Assembly: GCA_021325145.1 (NCBI GenBank)
Contig: JAJPHR010000060.1
Span: forward strand, 30,409-94,408
DNA from: Verrucomicrobiota bacterium
GTDB lineage: Bacteria > Verrucomicrobiota > Verrucomicrobiia > Limisphaerales > Pedosphaeraceae
Reading direction: 5' to 3'
DNA length: 64,000 nucleotides
Made by a program: the position numbers and the translations under genes. Of this stretch, positions 7,983 through 16,821 are shown one piece after another (positions within the stretch are counted from its first letter, which is position 1; each line of letters opens with the position of its first letter). Under the pieces are notes generated by a model. The model was not told the DNA's origin. It did no database searches and saw only the letters and a program-made list of their open reading frames with translations.

Positions 7983-10900
7983 TTACGGCACCGTTTGAAT
8001 CCGGTAGTAACGGCGTCCAAAGTTGGTCGAGCGTGTGTCAATATAATCGTAAAGGTAAACCGGGGCCGGGTTGGTGGAGAGCGAGGTCCATGAAGTCAGA
8101 TTGGTCGAAACCTGCACGGAGAACTTGTTGGTGATGCCGGTGATGCGGAACCGGAAGGCGCCGTTGGTCGTCCCGACGTTGGAAATCGTTGGCGTTGAGT
8201 TGGTGGCGGAAGGGTTCAGGCTGTAATTCAAGACAACCCGGCCGGACGCGCCGTTAACGCCGTCCACTCCGAACAAATAATTCTTGCCGGCCTGGACAGG
8301 CACGACCAGCGCGCTGTTGGTGCCGCCCTGGCCGCTGTTGTTGTCGCAGGCGAGCACCTGCGGCGGGGAATTCGATGCGACCACGGCCAGCAGCGTATCG
8401 AACGAGCTGCCATCGGTGTTCACCGACAGAAGCCCGGACTGTCCGGGCACAAACGGGAGCCACTCCGAGGAACCGCCGATGATGCCACAAAAAACCTCGC
8501 CCAGGCTGGTGCCGCTGGTGGTATTGAAGACCTGGCTGCCCGTGTAACCAGCCACAATGACGGCGAGGCTGTGAGGGCCGCCGGGCACGGGTGGCGGTGG
8601 TTGGTCGAAAGTGCCCAGGAGCAGCGGATTGCCCTCGAAGGCGTCCTGGTATTTGTGGAAGGCCTCGACATTTTGCAAAGTCCCATCCGTGGTGTTGATC
8701 TGCAAGCTCGCCAATTTGCTTTCAATGGTGCGGCTCCGCTGGGTGACCAGGACGCTGTAACTACCGACGTTGCTGGCGCTCGCGTTTGACACCGTCAGAG
8801 TTGAGTGCGTGGCATTGGAGATGACGGTTTCGTTGAACAGCCATTGATATTTGATGTTCGGCACCTCTTTATCCGGATAATGATCCGGATCCTGACAATT
8901 TTCATGGCCCTCGCTGCACTCTGGCACAGCGACGACGGAGAACGTCACGGTGGTTCCCGGCAAAACTGTCTGGCTGACGGGATTGGTCCGGATGACAGGC
9001 TGCAGGTCGCCGGTCTGCTCTTCCGACCAACTAAATGCGAAGTCGCCTTCGCTGCCGCTGAATCCGTCCACGGCGATCTCATATTCGTTGTCCTCGTCGG
9101 CGTTGAAACTGATCTGGCTGGTGAAAAAGCCGCCGCGATCATCGTCGCTCGCCACCGCCACCAGATTGGACACGCTCGGATGGGTGTCATCCTTCACTAC
9201 ATAGACCGCCAGCAGGGTGTCGAAGTCGCTGCCTACCGTCTTCATGGATGCGATGCCGGTTTTTGTGGGCTTCCATTTGTACCAAACCGATTTGCCGCCG
9301 GGCTTGCCGGCGTGCAGCGGTTCACCAGGCTCGCTGGTGGCGCCGCGATTTGAGCCGGCGACCGTCCCGTTGGTTCCATGGATGGCCACGCGGTTGGTAA
9401 AGTAGTCGCCCGCCGCAAGATTGGTCAGCGGCAGCAGCAACGCGGCGGCCGTCGTGTTCAGGTTGCCAAGCTCATTGAGAACGACGACGGAATAACTGCC
9501 GCCGTCAATGATTTGCGCAAACGGAATGTTGTAGCACGAATTGGTGGCGCCCGGGATGTTGGCTCCGTTCAACTGCCATTGGTAAGTAAACGGTGGCGTG
9601 CCAGTAGCGGTGACACAGAGATTCGTGCTGGTTCCGGTGATCAAAACCGAGTTGGTGGGCTGCGCCTCGATCACCGGCGGCGTGCGCACCCGAACCGCTG
9701 GCGAAAACTCGGAGGTGTTGCCGTTCGGATCAGTAGCAGTCGCTGTGACGTATTGGGCAACGGTGGCCGGGAATTGGAACGGAACCGCGAAGTCCCCATT
9801 GCCGTCGCCAAAAACGACCTGGTTGAGCGCACCGATGAATGTTTTTCCCTCGCCGAAGCCCAGGCTGTTGGTGATGTCATTAAGGAAGAATTCAATCCGG
9901 CAGGTTTCGTTGGGCACGCTGTTGAGCGAGCCAGAAACGGTGGTGACGCCGGACGCAGAAGTTGCATCGGCCAATATCGGAAAGTTCTGAAGCAGATTCG
10001 GGCCGCTACCAGCGCCCTTTTTGTGATTTGGGGTGGGGCCATCACCGCCGAGGTCAATGGCCAGAGCAGCATTGGATTCCATTGAATTGCCCAGAATGGC
10101 GTTGCCTGTCCCGGCAGAGGCGAAGAGGACGACACCGTTGGCGCCGTTGAAAGCAATCCGGTTGCCCCCGATAAGGTTATTGCCCGCAAGATCGGTCACC
10201 GCAACGCCGTTTCCACCATTTCCCAGAGGTGACACTCCACCCAGCGCTGTGCCAATGAAGTTTCCCTGAATTGTGTTTCCAGTGGCAGCCGGGCCCGCCA
10301 GCACGATACCGTTGCTGGCATTGCCACTGATGAGGTTGGCGTTTGCTGCCGTCGCGCCGCCGATGAGGTTGGTGCCCGAACCGATGACGATGCCATCGCC
10401 GAAATTGGGCGCTGCCTGGGTTCCCGGTGGATCGGTGCCGATATAATTGCCCTGGATGATGTTTCCGCCGTTTGTTGCGATGCGGATTGCCGTCGCAAAT
10501 CCGTTCAATGCCAGCCCGCGAATCGTGCTGCCACCGGCGGTCAGGTAGAAACCATCCACGGCGACGCCCGCCTGGCTGCCATTGATTTGAATCAAAGGCG
10601 CTCCTGCAAAGCCGGGCTGCGAAAAGCCGTCGATGATGACCGGACTGGTGATTTGCGGCAGCGGCGAGAGCGGTTGAATCACCTGCGCGCCCGCCCCCGG
10701 AATGTTGAACAGAACCAGGTTTTGATCGGGTGACGCGTTCGCGTCCAAAATGGCCTGGCGCAGGCTGCCGCCACCCGAGTCATTGGTGTTAAGCACATAC
10801 AGCCGGTACGGAATCACCCGAATGGTGAAGGAGCATGAGTTCGTGTTTCCGGCTTCGTCCGTGGCCGTGCTCTGAACGGTGGTGTAACCGTTCGTGAAAA

Positions 10901-13004
10901 TGGAGCCGGACGCCGGCACCGAGACAACGCCAGGAGTGCTGTCGCAAATATCACTGGCGACTGGCACCGGGAACGTGACCACCGCGCCTCCGGAATCGCG
11001 CGGGGCTTCGGCGGCAATGATGTTCGTCCCACAGGTGATCATGGGCGGAATCGTGTCCACCACCGTGACGGTGAAACTGCATTGATTGGAATTGCCGCTG
11101 CCGTCGATCGCCGTGCAAAGCACGATGTTGGTGCCCCACGAGAAGTATGATCCCGAGGGCGGATTGACGATCAGCGTCACATTGGTATCGCACGTATCGT
11201 AGGCGGTCGGTTGGTAAAAGGCCCGTGTGCCCGGCGGACCGGCACATTCCAGGACCATGTTGCTCGGACAGATGATGACGGGCGGGGTGGTGTCAATCAA
11301 CGTGATGGTTTGAGAGCAAGTGGCGGAATTGCTGCACGCATCGGTGGCCCGCCAGGTTCTCGTCGCTGCGTAGGTGTCGCCGATCAAGTAGTTGGTTACG
11401 GTGCCGACAATTTCGACGACCACGTTGGTTCCCCCGCACAGATCGGTTGCTGTGGGCGTGTCAAAGCTCCATGGCGTGCCGCACTCCACCGACCGGTTGG
11501 TACCGCAGGTGAGCACTGGCGGCGTGGTGTCCACAATCGTGATGGTCTGGTTGCAAGTATTCGTGTTGTTGCAACTGTCAACCGCCTGCCAGGTGCGAGT
11601 GGCGGCGAAGGTGTTTCCACACAGCGCATTGGTCACGGTGCCAACAACCACGACGGCCACATTGGTTCCGTCGTTCAAATCGAAGGCGGTTGGCGTGTCA
11701 AAGTCCCACACCGTGCCGCATTCCACGATCCGATTGGTGCCGCTGGTCAGCACCGGAGGGGTGGTGTCCACCAGGGTAATCGTCTGACTGCAGGTGTTGG
11801 TGTTGTTGCAACTATCAATGGCTTGCCAAGTTCGCGTGGCAGCGAACGTGTTCCCGCACAGCGCGTTGGTCACGGTGCCAACAACCACGACGGCCACATT
11901 GGTTCCATCGTCCAGATCAAACGCGGTTGGCGTGTCAAAGCTCCACGCCGTGCCGTACTCCACGATCCGGTTGGTGCCGCATGTAAGCACGGGCGGAGTC
12001 GTGTCCACGAGAGTGATGGTCTGGCTGCAGATGTTGGTGTTGTTGCAACTGTCAACCGCCTGCCAGGTGCGGGTGGCGGCAAACGTGTTTCCGCACAGCG
12101 CATTGGTCACGGTGCCGACGAGCACAACGACCACATTGCTTCCATCGTTGAGATCAAACGCGGTTGGCGTGTCAAAGCTCCACGTCATGCCGTATTCCAC
12201 AGTTCGGTTGGTGCCGCAAGTCAGCGCCGGAGGAGTGGTATCAATCAAAGTAATGGTCTGGCTGCAGGTGTTGGTGTTATTGCAACTGTCAATGGCTTGC
12301 CAGGTGCGGGTGGCGGCAAAGGTGTTTCCGCACAGTGCATTGGTCACGGTGCCAAGAACCACGACGGCCACGTTGGCTCCGTCGTTCAAATCAAACGCAG
12401 CCGGCGTGTCAAAGTTCCACGTCGTGCCGTACTCCACGATCCGATTGGTGCCACAGGTGAGCACGGGCGGAGTGGTATCCACGAGGGTTATCGTCTGACT
12501 ACAGGTGTTCGTGTTGCCGCAACTGTCAACAGCCTGCCAGGTGCGGGTGGCGGCGAACGTGTTCCCGCACAGCGTATTGGTCACGGTGCCGACAGCCACG
12601 ACGGCCACGTTCGTCCCGTCGTTCAAATCGAACGCGGTTGGCGTGTCAAAATCCCACACGCTGCCGTACTCCACGATTCGGTTGGTGCCGCAGGTGAGCA
12701 TGGGTGGAGTCGTGTCCACGAGAGTGATGGTCTGGCTGCAGATATTGGTGTTCCCGCAATCGTCGGTGACCTGCCAGGTGCGCGTGGCGGCGAAGGTGTT
12801 CCCGCACAGCGCATTGGTCACGGTGCCAATGGTTACAACAGTGGGGGCGGTATTTGTGCAATTCCCAAAGGCGGTTGGGGCGTCGAAGTTCCAACTCGTT
12901 CCGTACTCCACAACCCGATTTGTGGGGCAATCTCCATAGGACACCTGAGAAATGCAAAGGACCGCGGCGGCCACGGCAAGAAATATAGAATAGCGTTTCA
13001 CCAA
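7983..13004 (-). CDS. Giant secreted HYR-repeat/beta-helix/Ig-like protein
   Basis: A 1673-residue secreted protein, probably surface or matrix bound. It has a signal peptide (MVKRYSIFLAVAAAVLCISQVSYG), then nine hyalin-repeat-like modules over residues 25 to about 740, each ending near TITLVDTTPPVLTC and carrying paired cysteines. Modules 1-7 are about 79 aa and modules 2-6 nearly identical; modules 8-9 are more classical HYR. A right-handed beta-helix-like stretch (about 750-1030; repeated NxIxGNxIGT) follows, then Ig-like domains (PPFTYQWQLNGANIPGATN and IKYQWLFNETVISNATHS) and pre-peptidase-like beta domains (SVWYKWKPTKTGIASM). The C-terminus (VSTNLTSWTSL ... RRYYRIQTVP) resembles the ends of two other secreted proteins here. 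No LPXTG or PEP-CTERM motif is seen. Adhesion is the likely role; no catalytic motif was noticed. Monocistronic. Confidence 0.9.
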   Translation of the reverse strand: MVKRYSIFLAVAAAVLCISQVSYGDCPTNRVVEYGTSWNFDAPTAFGNCTNTAPTVVTIGTVTNALCGNTFAATRTWQVTDDCGNTNICSQTITLVDTTPPMLTCGTNRIVEYGSVWDFDTPTAFDLNDGTNVAVVAVGTVTNTLCGNTFAATRTWQAVDSCGNTNTCSQTITLVDTTPPVLTCGTNRIVEYGTTWNFDTPAAFDLNDGANVAVVVLGTVTNALCGNTFAATRTWQAIDSCNNTNTCSQTITLIDTTPPALTCGTNRTVEYGMTWSFDTPTAFDLNDGSNVVVVLVGTVTNALCGNTFAATRTWQAVDSCNNTNICSQTITLVDTTPPVLTCGTNRIVEYGTAWSFDTPTAFDLDDGTNVAVVVVGTVTNALCGNTFAATRTWQAIDSCNNTNTCSQTITLVDTTPPVLTSGTNRIVECGTVWDFDTPTAFDLNDGTNVAVVVVGTVTNALCGNTFAATRTWQAVDSCNNTNTCNQTITIVDTTPPVLTCGTNRSVECGTPWSFDTPTATDLCGGTNVVVEIVGTVTNYLIGDTYAATRTWRATDACSNSATCSQTITLIDTTPPVIICPSNMVLECAGPPGTRAFYQPTAYDTCDTNVTLIVNPPSGSYFSWGTNIVLCTAIDGSGNSNQCSFTVTVVDTIPPMITCGTNIIAAEAPRDSGGAVVTFPVPVASDICDSTPGVVSVPASGSIFTNGYTTVQSTATDEAGNTNSCSFTIRVIPYRLYVLNTNDSGGGSLRQAILDANASPDQNLVLFNIPGAGAQVIQPLSPLPQITSPVIIDGFSQPGFAGAPLIQINGSQAGVAVDGFYLTAGGSTIRGLALNGFATAIRIATNGGNIIQGNYIGTDPPGTQAAPNFGDGIVIGSGTNLIGGATAANANLISGNASNGIVLAGPAATGNTIQGNFIGTALGGVSPLGNGGNGVAVTDLAGNNLIGGNRIAFNGANGVVLFASAGTGNAILGNSMESNAALAIDLGGDGPTPNHKKGAGSGPNLLQNFPILADATSASGVTTVSGSLNSVPNETCRIEFFLNDITNSLGFGEGKTFIGALNQVVFGDGNGDFAVPFQFPATVAQYVTATATDPNGNTSEFSPAVRVRTPPVIEAQPTNSVLITGTSTNLCVTATGTPPFTYQWQLNGANIPGATNSCYNIPFAQIIDGGSYSVVVLNELGNLNTTAAALLLPLTNLAAGDYFTNRVAIHGTNGTVAGSNRGATSEPGEPLHAGKPGGKSVWYKWKPTKTGIASMKTVGSDFDTLLAVYVVKDDTHPSVSNLVAVASDDDRGGFFTSQISFNADEDNEYEIAVDGFSGSEGDFAFSWSEEQTGDLQPVIRTNPVSQTVLPGTTVTFSVVAVPECSEGHENCQDPDHYPDKEVPNIKYQWLFNETVISNATHSTLTVSNASASNVGSYSVLVTQRSRTIESKLASLQINTTDGTLQNVEAFHKYQDAFEGNPLLLGTFDQPPPPVPGGPHSLAVIVAGYTGSQVFNTTSGTSLGEVFCGIIGGSSEWLPFVPGQSGLLSVNTDGSSFDTLLAVVASNSPPQVLACDNNSGQGGTNSALVVPVQAGKNYLFGVDGVNGASGRVVLNYSLNPSATNSTPTISNVGTTNGAFRFRITGITNKFSVQVSTNLTSWTSLSTNPAPVYLYDYIDTRSTNFGRRYYRIQTVP
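11524..12940 (-). repeat. Tandem 237-bp coding repeat (HYR modules)
   Basis: The same junction motif (complement of GTGGTGTCCACnAnnGTnAT) recurs at 11524, 11761, 11998, 12235, 12472 and 12709: exactly 237 bp, or 79 codons, each time. Copies are highly similar at DNA level, which points to recent expansion or gene conversion. Confidence 0.92.
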
Positions 13005-13311
13005 TTACCCGCTGATTACCTACGTGCACCCGTCATCCAAGAATCCGATTTCAGGGATTCGCCTTTCGGCGCCACAAAGCGAATATCAAATTTGCATGAA
13101 AATTCAACAAAAAAACTCCAAAAATGCCGGATTATTTGGCGAATCCGCACATCTCCGGTTCGATTTATCCGTATTTTTACAGAACAGGCGGGACGAAGAT
13201 TCCGGTTAGCAATTAACTACAGTTGTAGTTTTTAAAATGGGCAGAGCAGTCTCTGGCCTGGAACCCGGCTCGGTGGGGGGCAGTCCTCCGCCTGCCATTG
13301 GCCCGCGCACA
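13005..13311. other. AT-rich upstream region of the HYR gene
   Basis: About 200 bp (13005-13240) are markedly AT-rich and probably hold the promoter of the HYR gene. The far side (13274-13322) is GC-rich and hairpin-forming: CCCGCG...CGCGCGGG at 13302-13322 overlaps the stop codon of the cobA-hemD gene and may end its transcript. No ORF or RNA gene seen. Confidence 0.5.
13215..13230. promoter_or_regulatory. Possible BlaI/CopY-type operator
   Basis: The palindrome AACTACAGTTGTAGTT contains TACA-GT-TGTA, matching the TACAnnTGTA box of the BlaI/MecI/CopY repressors. It lies 211 bp upstream of the HYR gene start. No BlaI-like gene is present in the window, so this is a motif match only. Confidence 0.3.
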
Positions 13312-14835
13312 TTACGCGCGGGAAACCAACGCCTTTACCAGGCCTTCGATCGTGTGCGGCCTGGCCTCGACGGTTGGTTTAAAGCCGAGCGCGGCGAGGG
13401 CTTTGCTGGTTTCGGGGCCGATGGAGGCGAGTTTGATTTGCGGGAATTTTTGGACGAGTTCCGGCAGGTTGAACCGGGCATGGAAGCTTTCCACTGTGGA
13501 GCTGCTGCTAAACGTGATCCAGTCCGCGCCACCCTCCAGTAATTTCGCCGCATCGCCGGTTGGGTCTTCCGTCTCCGGCACGGTCTTATAGCAGGCGATG
13601 TCATCCACGATGGCCCCCAAGGCTTCCAATTCCCGGGGGAGTTCCGGGGTGGCGACCTCCGCGCGCATCAGGAGAATCTTCAAATTCTCGATGCTTTCGT
13701 AATCCGTAAAGGCCTTGGCAATTTTGGCGGTGACGTATTCCGACGGCATCAAGTCCACCTTGAGATGCAGTTCCTTCAACCGGGCAGCCGTGGCCGGACC
13801 AACCGCGGCGATCCGCACGCCGCCGATGTCACGCAGGTCTTCGAAGCCTTTGAAGAAGGCTTCGAAAAACATGTTCACGCCATTTGGACTGGTGAAGACA
13901 ATCCAATCGTAAGAGTTCAACTCCAGCAACGCGTCGGCCAGATCCTGATGGCGATCGGTGGGAAGAATTTTAATCGTCGGAATCTCCAGAACTTCGGCGC
14001 TCAGTTCGGCCAGTTGACGGGTAAGCTGGCTGGCCTGCTCGCGGGTGCGCGTAACCACGATGCGCCGGCCGAATAGCGGCCGCTTTTCATACCAGTTCAA
14101 TTTGTCGCGCAATTTGACGACATCGCCGATGATGGTCACCGCCGGCGCCGAGAAGCCGGTTTTTTCGACGACATCGGCAATAGTTGCGAGCGTGCCTTCG
14201 ATGGATTGCTGTTTTCCGGTCGTGCCCCAGCGCACCATGGCGACCGGTGTTTTCGGTGGGAGCCCGTTGGCAATGAGTTGTCCCGAAATTTCCCGGATGC
14301 GCTTGACGCCCATGAGAACAACCTTGGTGCCGGGAATTTTGGCGACCTGCCCCCAATCCACGCTGCTGGCCTCGTCCTTGTCGGGATCTTCGTGCCCGGT
14401 GATGACCGTGTAACTCGAGCAATGATCGCGATGAGTGATGGGTATGCCGGCGTAATTGGGGCCGGCCACAACCGACGAGATCCCGGGCACGACCTCGAAG
14501 TCAATGCCAGCTTCCGCCAGCTTCTCCGCTTCCTCACCGCCCCGGCCAAAGACATAGGGATCGCCGCCCTTGAGGCGGACGACGGTTTTCCCGGCGCGAG
14601 CTTTGCTGACGAGCAGTTCATTGATGTCGTCTTGCGGAAGAGCATGCTCCTGGGCGCGCTTGCCCGCGTAAATGAACTCGGCGGTTTTCGGCGCCAGGCG
14701 GAGCAAATCCCGATTGATAAGCGCATCATAGACCACCACATCCGCGCGACCGAGCAACTCAGCCCCGCGCAAGGTCATCAACCCCGCATCACCCGGGCCC
14801 GCGCCCACCAGATACACTGTCCCTTTTGCTTTCAT
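13312..14835 (-). CDS. cobA-hemD: Uroporphyrinogen-III methyltransferase/synthase fusion
   Basis: Bifunctional 507-aa cytosolic enzyme. Residues 1 to about 245 are SAM-dependent uroporphyrinogen-III C-methyltransferase (VYLVGAGPGDAGLMTLRG, VVRLKGGDPYVFGRGGEE, PGISSVVAGPNYAGIPITHR, LMGV). Residues about 255-507 are uroporphyrinogen-III synthase (RRIVVTRTREQASQL, DWIVFTSPNGVNMFF, DWITFSSSSTVESF). The second half closes the tetrapyrrole ring; the first diverts the product to precorrin-2 for siroheme or B12. Such fusions are known in several phyla. It lies on the same strand as, and downstream of, hemA-hemC, separated by about 0.9 kb of small plus-strand ORFs. ATG at 14835 directly precedes the beta strand of the methyltransferase. 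Confidence 0.95.
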   Translation of the reverse strand: MKAKGTVYLVGAGPGDAGLMTLRGAELLGRADVVVYDALINRDLLRLAPKTAEFIYAGKRAQEHALPQDDINELLVSKARAGKTVVRLKGGDPYVFGRGGEEAEKLAEAGIDFEVVPGISSVVAGPNYAGIPITHRDHCSSYTVITGHEDPDKDEASSVDWGQVAKIPGTKVVLMGVKRIREISGQLIANGLPPKTPVAMVRWGTTGKQQSIEGTLATIADVVEKTGFSAPAVTIIGDVVKLRDKLNWYEKRPLFGRRIVVTRTREQASQLTRQLAELSAEVLEIPTIKILPTDRHQDLADALLELNSYDWIVFTSPNGVNMFFEAFFKGFEDLRDIGGVRIAAVGPATAARLKELHLKVDLMPSEYVTAKIAKAFTDYESIENLKILLMRAEVATPELPRELEALGAIVDDIACYKTVPETEDPTGDAAKLLEGGADWITFSSSSTVESFHARFNLPELVQKFPQIKLASIGPETSKALAALGFKPTVEARPHTIEGLVKALVSRA

Positions 14836-14933
14836 TCTTGATTACTGTATGCGGTGAACTCTGCCACCGCAACCACCCAACTCGATCAACATTCCGGTTG
14901 CGGGGCAGCAGCGGCTGGGATAAAGTAAAAGCG

Positions 14934-15119
14934 ATGACTGCGGAAGAAAAGTTTCTGAAGGCCGCGATTCGCAATGGGTTGCGCATGCAGCATCGCTTCG
15001 CCGCAGAACCAGTGCTGGCAACGACTGGCAAAGGCTACTTGAAAAGTGAAGGCACTGACACATTGCGACGAATCAAGGACAACGTTCGGAAAAAGAAAGC
15101 GGCCGCAGGACAAGCGTGA
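14934..15119 (+). CDS. Small hypothetical protein, 61 aa
   Basis: Short basic ORF (MTAEEKFLKAAIRNGLR ... RRIKDNVRKKKAAAGQA) with a Lys/Arg-rich C-terminus. I know no family for it. Its TGA overlaps the GTG start of the next ORF (GTGA), suggesting translational coupling. It lies between cobA-hemD and hemC on the opposite strand. Coding status is plausible but unproven. Confidence 0.45.
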   Translation: MTAEEKFLKAAIRNGLRMQHRFAAEPVLATTGKGYLKSEGTDTLRRIKDNVRKKKAAAGQA

Positions 15120-15514
15120 AGGGCTTGGTCAGGCCGTGGCTTAAGGCAGTTCCCTGGGCTTCAGTTGTCGCGATCAACGCAAGCCTGTGCCAGGCCAGGA
15201 AGGCGCTTCATAAACCGGCTTCGGACGGCTATGACAGGACACGGGTGCTGTGGGAACAGACCCAGCCACGGGATTTGCACCTTAAGGAGTTACTTTGCTT
15301 CGGTCAGCAGTGTCATCGTCTGGCTCCCTTTTGCTTTTATAATGGGAACACATTCGTTACCATTGTGAAAACGGTAATGGAGGATGCCCTGAAGCGCCTG
15401 CCACCTGAACGAGCCTTCGTTCTGCGCAGCATTGCCGGTCACATAGTGGCTGGAACCGCGACCGATCTCGAAGAAAAGCAACTCGACAAGATGTTGAGTG
15501 AGTTGGAAAGTTGA
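15116..15514 (+). CDS. Hypothetical protein, 132 aa, coupled to the preceding ORF
   Basis: It starts at a GTG overlapping the stop of the 61-aa ORF. The N-terminal third is Cys/His containing (FGQQCHRLAPFCFYNGN); the C-terminal half is helical and acidic (VMEDALKRLPPERAFVLRSI, DLEEKQLDKMLSELES). No signal peptide, membrane span or known family recognised. The two-gene coupled arrangement resembles small accessory modules, but no toxin or antitoxin motif was found. Confidence 0.45.
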   Translation: MKGLVRPWLKAVPWASVVAINASLCQARKALHKPASDGYDRTRVLWEQTQPRDLHLKELLCFGQQCHRLAPFCFYNGNTFVTIVKTVMEDALKRLPPERAFVLRSIAGHIVAGTATDLEEKQLDKMLSELES

Positions 15515-15576
15515 GCGGACTCAGCCGCGGATGCTTAAGTCAGCCACGAGTCCTGCCAAATCAAATTCAAAACCAG

Positions 15577-15696
15577 TCAAAACACCGGATCGCAACCGGC
15601 CTTATCCTCTGTGGAGCAAAGGAGTCCGTAACGCTGGTCGTCATTGAGTTTATAATATTCCTCGTAGGTCCAGCGTTTGGCTTGTTTTTCGAGCAC
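15577..15696 (-). pseudogene. Possible remnant of a Uma2-family (DUF820) gene
   Basis: The 39-codon minus-strand reading GTG...TGA gives LEKQAKRWTYEEYYKLNDDQ, close to the N-terminus of Uma2/DUF820 restriction-endonuclease-fold proteins (WTYEEYxxLPDD...RYEL). The similarity breaks off after RY and a stop follows, so only a decayed start survives. The surrounding 15515-15765 has no other gene. Confidence 0.35.
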
Positions 15697-15765
15697 CGCA
15701 GCCGTGAAGTTAATTTCGTAAAATCTGCCAGACAAATCGGTTCAAAGCTTGGCCAACTCCTGCCT

Positions 15766-16797
15766 TTACCCGGCCAACTCAGCGGCAAGCTGTTTGCCTA
15801 ATTCGGCGGCATCTTTGATGGGCTTTTTGGCGTCGCTTCGTCGGACTTTTTTCTCATCGCGAAAGGAGACGGCGCGGAGACGGATTTTCTCGCCGACAAT
15901 TTCGGCGTAGGCGGCGACGGGGCTTTGGCAGCCGCCGCCCATCTCGGCCAAAAAGGCGCGCTCGGCCGTAACGCATTGCTGGGTGTTGAAGTGGTTCAAC
16001 CGCTCGCAGATCGTGGCGATGCGTTCGTCGTCAGCGCGGGTTTCAATGCCAAGCGCTCCCTGGCCAACGCAAGGAAGCATCACTTCCGGTTCCAGAAAGG
16101 TGGCCAGCAATCCGTCGGGGACGGCATCACCGATGAGTTTCCCTTCCTTGGTCACCTGGAAACTCAGCCGCTCCAAACCGGCGGCAGCGAGAATCGTGGC
16201 GTCCAATTCAGGGTGGTCAGCCAGCTTTTGCATCCGGGTGACGACGTTTCCTCGGATTTCAACGACTTTCAGGTCGGGGCGGAGCGCCACCAATTGGGCT
16301 TTGCGGCGGGTGCTGCTCGTGGCCACGGTGGCCGACGGCGGCAAATCCTTAATTCCGAGGTGAGCCTTAAAGCCGCGCCGCTCGGATTGGCCGGGCCGCC
16401 ATTCTTCGGGAGAAGCCTTGGCTTCCTCGGTGCGGAGATATTCGGCGTCCCGATAGATGAGCACGTCGCGGACGTCGGCGCGTTTGCCGACTGCGCCGAG
16501 CACGAGGCCGGCGGGTAGTTCGGTGGGAAGATCCTTGAGGCTGTGGACAGCAAGGTCGGCATGATGCTTGAGCAACGCCACTTCAAGTTCCTTGGTGAAC
16601 AAGCCTTTTGGCAGACTCTCGCCTTCCTTGGCGAGCGAAGCGGTTTGGAGCTTGTCACCAGTTGTTTTGATGATCTTCAGTTCAAATTTCAGGCGCGGAA
16701 AGGCCGCGCGGCATTGGGCAAGCACAAGATTGGACTGGGCGAGCGCCAGGGCGCTGCCGCGAGTGGCAATGCAAATCGGACGGTTGGAAGAATTCAT
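15766..16797 (-). CDS. hemC: Porphobilinogen deaminase (hydroxymethylbilane synthase)
   Basis: Joins four porphobilinogens into hydroxymethylbilane. The 343-aa chain has the family hallmarks: IATRGSALALAQSNLVLA at the start, KGLFTKELEVALL, AVHSLKDLPTELP, ATSSTRRKAQL, IRGNVVTRMQKL, CVGQGALGIETR and GGGCQSPVAAYAEI, whose Cys carries the dipyrromethane cofactor. A roughly 20-residue insertion (EAKASPEEWRPGQSERRG) follows the YRDAEYL region. The upstream TTG at 16806 is possible; ATG 16797 fits better. It starts 24 nt downstream of the hemA stop, so the two are co-transcribed. Confidence 0.96.
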   Translation of the reverse strand: MNSSNRPICIATRGSALALAQSNLVLAQCRAAFPRLKFELKIIKTTGDKLQTASLAKEGESLPKGLFTKELEVALLKHHADLAVHSLKDLPTELPAGLVLGAVGKRADVRDVLIYRDAEYLRTEEAKASPEEWRPGQSERRGFKAHLGIKDLPPSATVATSSTRRKAQLVALRPDLKVVEIRGNVVTRMQKLADHPELDATILAAAGLERLSFQVTKEGKLIGDAVPDGLLATFLEPEVMLPCVGQGALGIETRADDERIATICERLNHFNTQQCVTAERAFLAEMGGGCQSPVAAYAEIVGEKIRLRAVSFRDEKKVRRSDAKKPIKDAAELGKQLAAELAG

Positions 16798-16821
16798 GTT
16801 GAGCAATTGTGGTTGACGCGG

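Noticed and set aside
11524..12940. CRISPR-like periodic array
   Set aside because: The 237-bp period is far too long, there are no spacers, and the repeat is in-frame coding sequence.
11211..13235. 674-codon open frame antisense to the HYR protein
   Set aside because: It mirrors the tandem repeat of the minus-strand gene, has no domain or signal peptide, and low-complexity repeats keep several frames open.
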